A DNA stretch of 7,800 nucleotides from assembly GCA_050288085.1 (NCBI GenBank), contig JBNKDD010000273.1, positions 1-7,800 on the forward strand, written 5' to 3'. The notes under the pieces were generated by a model. That model had not been told where the DNA came from. It ran no database searches and saw only the letters and a program-made list of their open reading frames with translations. Shown in pieces: positions 6,338-7,800 of the stretch (positions are counted from its first letter, which is position 1; each line of letters opens with the position of its first letter). A program made the position numbers and the translations under genes. The stretch comes from JBNKDD01 sp050288085. GTDB lineage: Bacteria > Chloroflexota > Anaerolineae > Aggregatilineales > UBA3940.

Positions 6338-6958
6338 ATGACCAGGGTATTTTTCGAGACGGTGGCGATTGGGTTTGCGATTGCTGCACCGGTTGGGCCA
6401 ATCGGCATTCTGTGTATTCGCCGGACGTTGGCGGGCGGAATCTGGCACGGGATTGCATCGGGGCTGGGAGCGGCGACAGCTGATGGCTGTTATGGCAGTA
6501 TCATTGCGTTTGGACTGACGGCATTATCCACGATGCTGCTGGATGCAGGCAGCATTTTAAACGTGGTTGGCGGCCTCTTCCTGCTTTATATCGGCATAAA
6601 GACTATGCTAACACCGGTTGAAACGGACGCCTCGGACACCACAGGCATTTCATCCAACAGTTTGCTGGTTGACTACGGCTCTACCTTTGCGCTCACCATC
6701 ACCAATCCCCTCACCATCCTGGCATTCATCGGGATTTTCGCCGGGTTAGGCGAGTCTGCGACCGGGCAATCTACCGCCCCGTTGATTATCGTTCTGGGGG
6801 TGTTTACCGGCAGCACGCTGTGGTGGCTGTTACTCAGCTCTGGCGTGTCACTGTTAAGAAGCCGGATCACACCGGGCATGATGTTGTGGATCAACCGGGT
6901 TTCGGGCGTCGTGATCAGTCTCTTTGCCCTGCGGATTCTGCTTGGCCTCTTCCGATAA
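6338..6958 (+). CDS. LysE/RhtB-superfamily amino-acid exporter
   Basis: The true start is ATG 6338, with AGGAG 6 bases upstream; the reading frame is open much further left, but that part overlaps the regulator gene and is not protein-like. The 206-residue product has the LysE family layout: N-terminal helix with the signature AAPVGPIGILCIRRTLAGG at about 16-34, a second helix region SGLGAATADG, helices at about 52-70 and 73-90, a polar loop at about 92-110, then FALTITNPLTILAF at about 117-130 (the family's conserved NP motif), and two or three C-terminal helices. Members export basic or neutral amino acids or related compounds across the cytoplasmic membrane using the proton gradient. The substrate cannot be read from the sequence. 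Its divergent Lrp/AsnC neighbour is the likely regulator. Confidence 0.9.
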   Translation: MTRVFFETVAIGFAIAAPVGPIGILCIRRTLAGGIWHGIASGLGAATADGCYGSIIAFGLTALSTMLLDAGSILNVVGGLFLLYIGIKTMLTPVETDASDTTGISSNSLLVDYGSTFALTITNPLTILAFIGIFAGLGESATGQSTAPLIIVLGVFTGSTLWWLLLSSGVSLLRSRITPGMMLWINRVSGVVISLFALRILLGLFR

Positions 6959-6993
6959 CGACAGGAGCAGAGCACCACAATGCGTGTCACGGA

Positions 6994-7039
6994 GGGAAAT
7001 TCCCATGCGCTCGATCCCCAACCAAGGTATTTGAGCGCA
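6994..7039 (+). terminator. Two hairpins after the exporter gene, possible terminator
   Basis: A palindrome GGGAA-A-TTCCC lies at 6994-7004. Immediately after it, TGCGCTCGA (7006-7014) pairs with TTGAGCGCA (7031-7039), with one G-U pair and a 16-base loop. No T-run follows either stem, so this is not a classic intrinsic terminator. It may mark the 3' end of the exporter transcript or stabilise it. Confidence 0.3.
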
Positions 7040-7092
7040 GCCTGCATATACCAAGCGATTCTATATTGGGGAGTCTATGGGAGGATAACCAG

Positions 7093-7128
7093 ATGGCCTT
7101 TTCCCAAAAGTTAACCACTCCTCATTAA
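7093..7128 (+). CDS. Eleven-codon reading frame with good ribosome binding site (leader peptide or gene remnant)
   Basis: ATG at 7093 is preceded by GGGAGG at 7079-7084 with an 8-base spacer, a better start signal than several real genes here have. It encodes MAFSQKLTTPH and stops at TAA 7126-7128. The frame lies where the GC-rich sequence gives way to AT-rich sequence. It could be a leader peptide, the truncated 5' end of a gene lost when the AT-rich segment arrived, or chance. Translation is not shown. Confidence 0.25.
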   Translation: MAFSQKLTTPH

Positions 7129-7220
7129 ATATTGTCATAAAAATCTATCTCCCCCAGAGTCAAGTGTATTCATTAATTCCACAAAATATATAACGAATAT
7201 ATTATTAATCTCATCACTAT

Positions 7221-7266
7221 TTGTCATTATATTAGTTACTAACTATCAAAAATCACTAATTTAGTG
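7221..7266 (+). promoter_or_regulatory. Candidate promoter overlaid by palindromic sites
   Basis: TTGTCA (7221-7226) and TATCAA (7244-7249) stand 17 bases apart and match the -35 (5 of 6) and -10 (4 of 6) consensus. The palindrome TTAGT-T-ACTAA (7232-7242) fills the spacer. CACTAA-T-TTAGTG (7254-7266) covers the expected transcription start. Their centres are 23 bases apart, about two helical turns, and both use the same ACTAA half-site. A further ACTAA occurs at 7273-7277. This is how a repressor-controlled promoter would look; no known factor's site is recognised. Confidence 0.4.
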
Positions 7267-7298
7267 TATATTACTAATGCGTTGTAGAGTTATTGTTC

Positions 7299-7363
7299 AC
7301 CTCCTTTCATTCAATTGAATAATTTCTTCAGTGTGTGTTTTTCCTCATTTAAATAAAGGAGGT
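7299..7363 (+). repeat. Inverted repeat of a Shine-Dalgarno sequence and its complement
   Basis: ACCTCCTTT (7299-7307) and AAAGGAGGT (7355-7363) are perfect 9-base complements separated by 47 bases that include the 12-base palindrome ATTCAATTGAAT (7309-7320). The right arm is a full-strength ribosome binding sequence, yet no ATG, GTG or TTG follows at a usable distance. The right arm could instead pair, with one bulge, with ACCTACCT at 7375-7382, so two exclusive structures are possible in RNA. Confidence 0.55.
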
Positions 7364-7447
7364 CTATAAGTTACACCTACCTACTACCATCAAATGAGAG
7401 ATTTGCATTCCTGATCCGGTAAATTTTTAACCTTTTATAGCGCTTAA

Positions 7448-7565
7448 GGATATAGAAAAGGCAAGTTTTTCCTATGTCCACCGCCAAGAGAGTTGAGTTC
7501 ATGCGGTAAGGATTCGCAGCCCACTTTTCAATTCATGCACATCTATCTGTTGTATAGATAAGGGG
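7448..7565 (+). promoter_or_regulatory. Hairpin-rich leader upstream of the last gene
   Basis: Three stems lie in series. GGATATAG-AAAA (7448-7459) pairs with TTTT-C-CTATGTCC (7467-7479), with one G-U pair and one bulged C. ACCGC (7480-7484) pairs with GCGGT (7503-7507) and abuts the first stem directly. ATCTAT (7541-7546) pairs with ATAGAT (7554-7559) and touches the AAGGGG ribosome binding site at 7560-7565. I tried to match it to known riboswitch cores by eye (T-box, cyclic di-GMP) and found no fit. A cis-acting RNA is inferred, not shown. Confidence 0.35.
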
Positions 7566-7571
7566 AAAAAA

Positions 7572-7800
7572 ATGGAAGGGCAAAACCCTATAAATAGAGA
7601 ATATGATTTCTTTTACAATGATAAAGACAGAAACTTAGAGCGTCGATTCACACCAAAGCAAGATGAAATAGTGGTCTCGTTTCGACCATCTTCTAGAGAG
7701 GAAACAGACGAGGTTATAAGACCACTTGCTTATCTAGAGACGCGGTCAGATGTAATAACTGTCAATCCTATCCGAGGCTTTGCTGTCATCCAGGTTCAAC
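7572..7800 (+). CDS. Partial protein gene, N-terminus only; possibly subtilase-related
   Basis: ATG at 7572 follows AAGGGG (7560-7565) with a 6-base spacer, and the frame stays open to the window end (76 codons). The peptide starts MEGQNPINREYDFFYNDKDR and is charged and soluble, with no signal peptide. It continues with strand-like segments (DEIVVSFRPSS, SDVITVNPIRGFAVIQVQ). This pattern of an aromatic lead-in, then 'EIVVSFRP', then helix and 'GFAVIQV' reminds me of N-terminal regions of some bacterial S8 subtilase-like proteins; no catalytic motif is in the window to confirm it. Codon use is unlike the neighbours: 4 of 9 arginines are AGA, and GC is near 41% in the two lines counted. Together with the AT-rich upstream DNA this suggests recent acquisition. 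Confidence 0.55.
   Translation, partial: MEGQNPINREYDFFYNDKDRNLERRFTPKQDEIVVSFRPSSREETDEVIRPLAYLETRSDVITVNPIRGFAVIQVQ

Larger units (their letters stand above)
7129..7571. other. AT-rich stretch without long genes, rich in palindromes
   Basis: I see no convincing protein gene on either strand here. GC is 48 of 180 bases at 7141-7320, against 34 of 60 at 6901-6960. Perfect small inverted repeats are frequent: AATATAT/ATATATT at 7185-7203, TTAGT/ACTAA at 7232-7242, CACTAA/TTAGTG at 7254-7266 and ATTCAATTGAAT at 7309-7320. The right part holds hairpins that lead up to the gene at 7572. It may be a long regulatory leader or the edge of transferred DNA. Confidence 0.5.

Noticed and set aside
6673..7128. 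Frames of 66 to 124 codons overlapping the end of the exporter gene on both strands
   Set aside because: They overlap the exporter out of frame and lack domain patterns. Only the last 11 codons at 7093-7128 have their own start signal and are listed separately.
7298..7308. Fragment of the 16S rRNA 3' end
   Set aside because: Only 11 bases match, and the flanks do not resemble rRNA, so it is not an rRNA remnant; the complementarity itself is reported as a finding.
7560..7565. Long-range pairing of GGGGAAAA at 7562 with TTTTCCC near 7099
   Set aside because: It is a 7-base match over 450 bases in AT-rich DNA, easily expected by chance.
7129..7571. Insertion sequence, CRISPR array or tRNA-type attachment site
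   Set aside because: No regularly spaced direct repeats, no cloverleaf, no transposase fragment and no paired terminal inverted repeats with target duplication were seen.

Overview
This 7.8 kb window comes from a bacterial chromosome of moderate GC content. It holds eight complete protein genes and two partial genes at the edges. Genes are packed with short gaps and mostly have clear AGGAG-type ribosome binding sites. The gene mix (a TSP3-repeat lipoprotein with a transglutaminase-like fold, an HSD10-type dehydrogenase, a LysE exporter with an Lrp/AsnC regulator, a PLP-decarboxylase-like N-terminus) would suit an environmental bacterium such as a member of the Chloroflexota. That assignment is an inference from gene flavour only; no rRNA or other marker gene is present.

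Layout, left to right. (1) Positions 1-142, minus: N-terminus of a probable PLP-dependent decarboxylase, divergent from (2) 257-1603, plus: a lipoprotein with three calcium-binding TSP3-type motifs and a transglutaminase-like domain that appears to have lost its whole Cys-His-Asp triad; a strong intrinsic terminator follows. (3) 1771-2550, plus: a membrane protein with a soluble domain between membrane segments, whose stop codon abuts that of (4) 2551-3222, minus: a metallo-beta-lactamase-fold hydrolase. (5-7) 3329-5721, plus: a possible three-gene operon of a PHB-depolymerase/feruloyl-esterase-type alpha/beta hydrolase, a DUF2262 protein and an HSD10-like short-chain dehydrogenase. (8-9) A convergent Lrp/AsnC regulator (5738-6223, minus), divergent from a LysE-family exporter (6338-6958, plus); this is a typical regulator/exporter pair.

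The right end differs. After the exporter gene the GC content falls sharply (34 of 60 bases at 6901-6960, 48 of 180 at 7141-7320). About 600 bases lack a convincing long gene. They hold an 11-codon reading frame with a good ribosome binding site, a candidate promoter overlaid by TTAGT/ACTAA palindromes, an inverted repeat made of a perfect Shine-Dalgarno sequence and its complement, and a run of hairpins ending at the ribosome binding site of a new gene (7572 to the window end). That gene uses AT-rich codons (4 of 9 Arg codons are AGA), and its first 76 residues vaguely recall the start of subtilase-type proteins.

The genes are mostly ordinary metabolic and housekeeping functions, and I see no known defence system, CRISPR array, transposase or RNA gene. 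The best candidates for something undescribed are the AT-rich, structured, palindrome-rich leader region at 7079-7571 with its downstream gene, and the catalytically degenerate transglutaminase-like lipoprotein.
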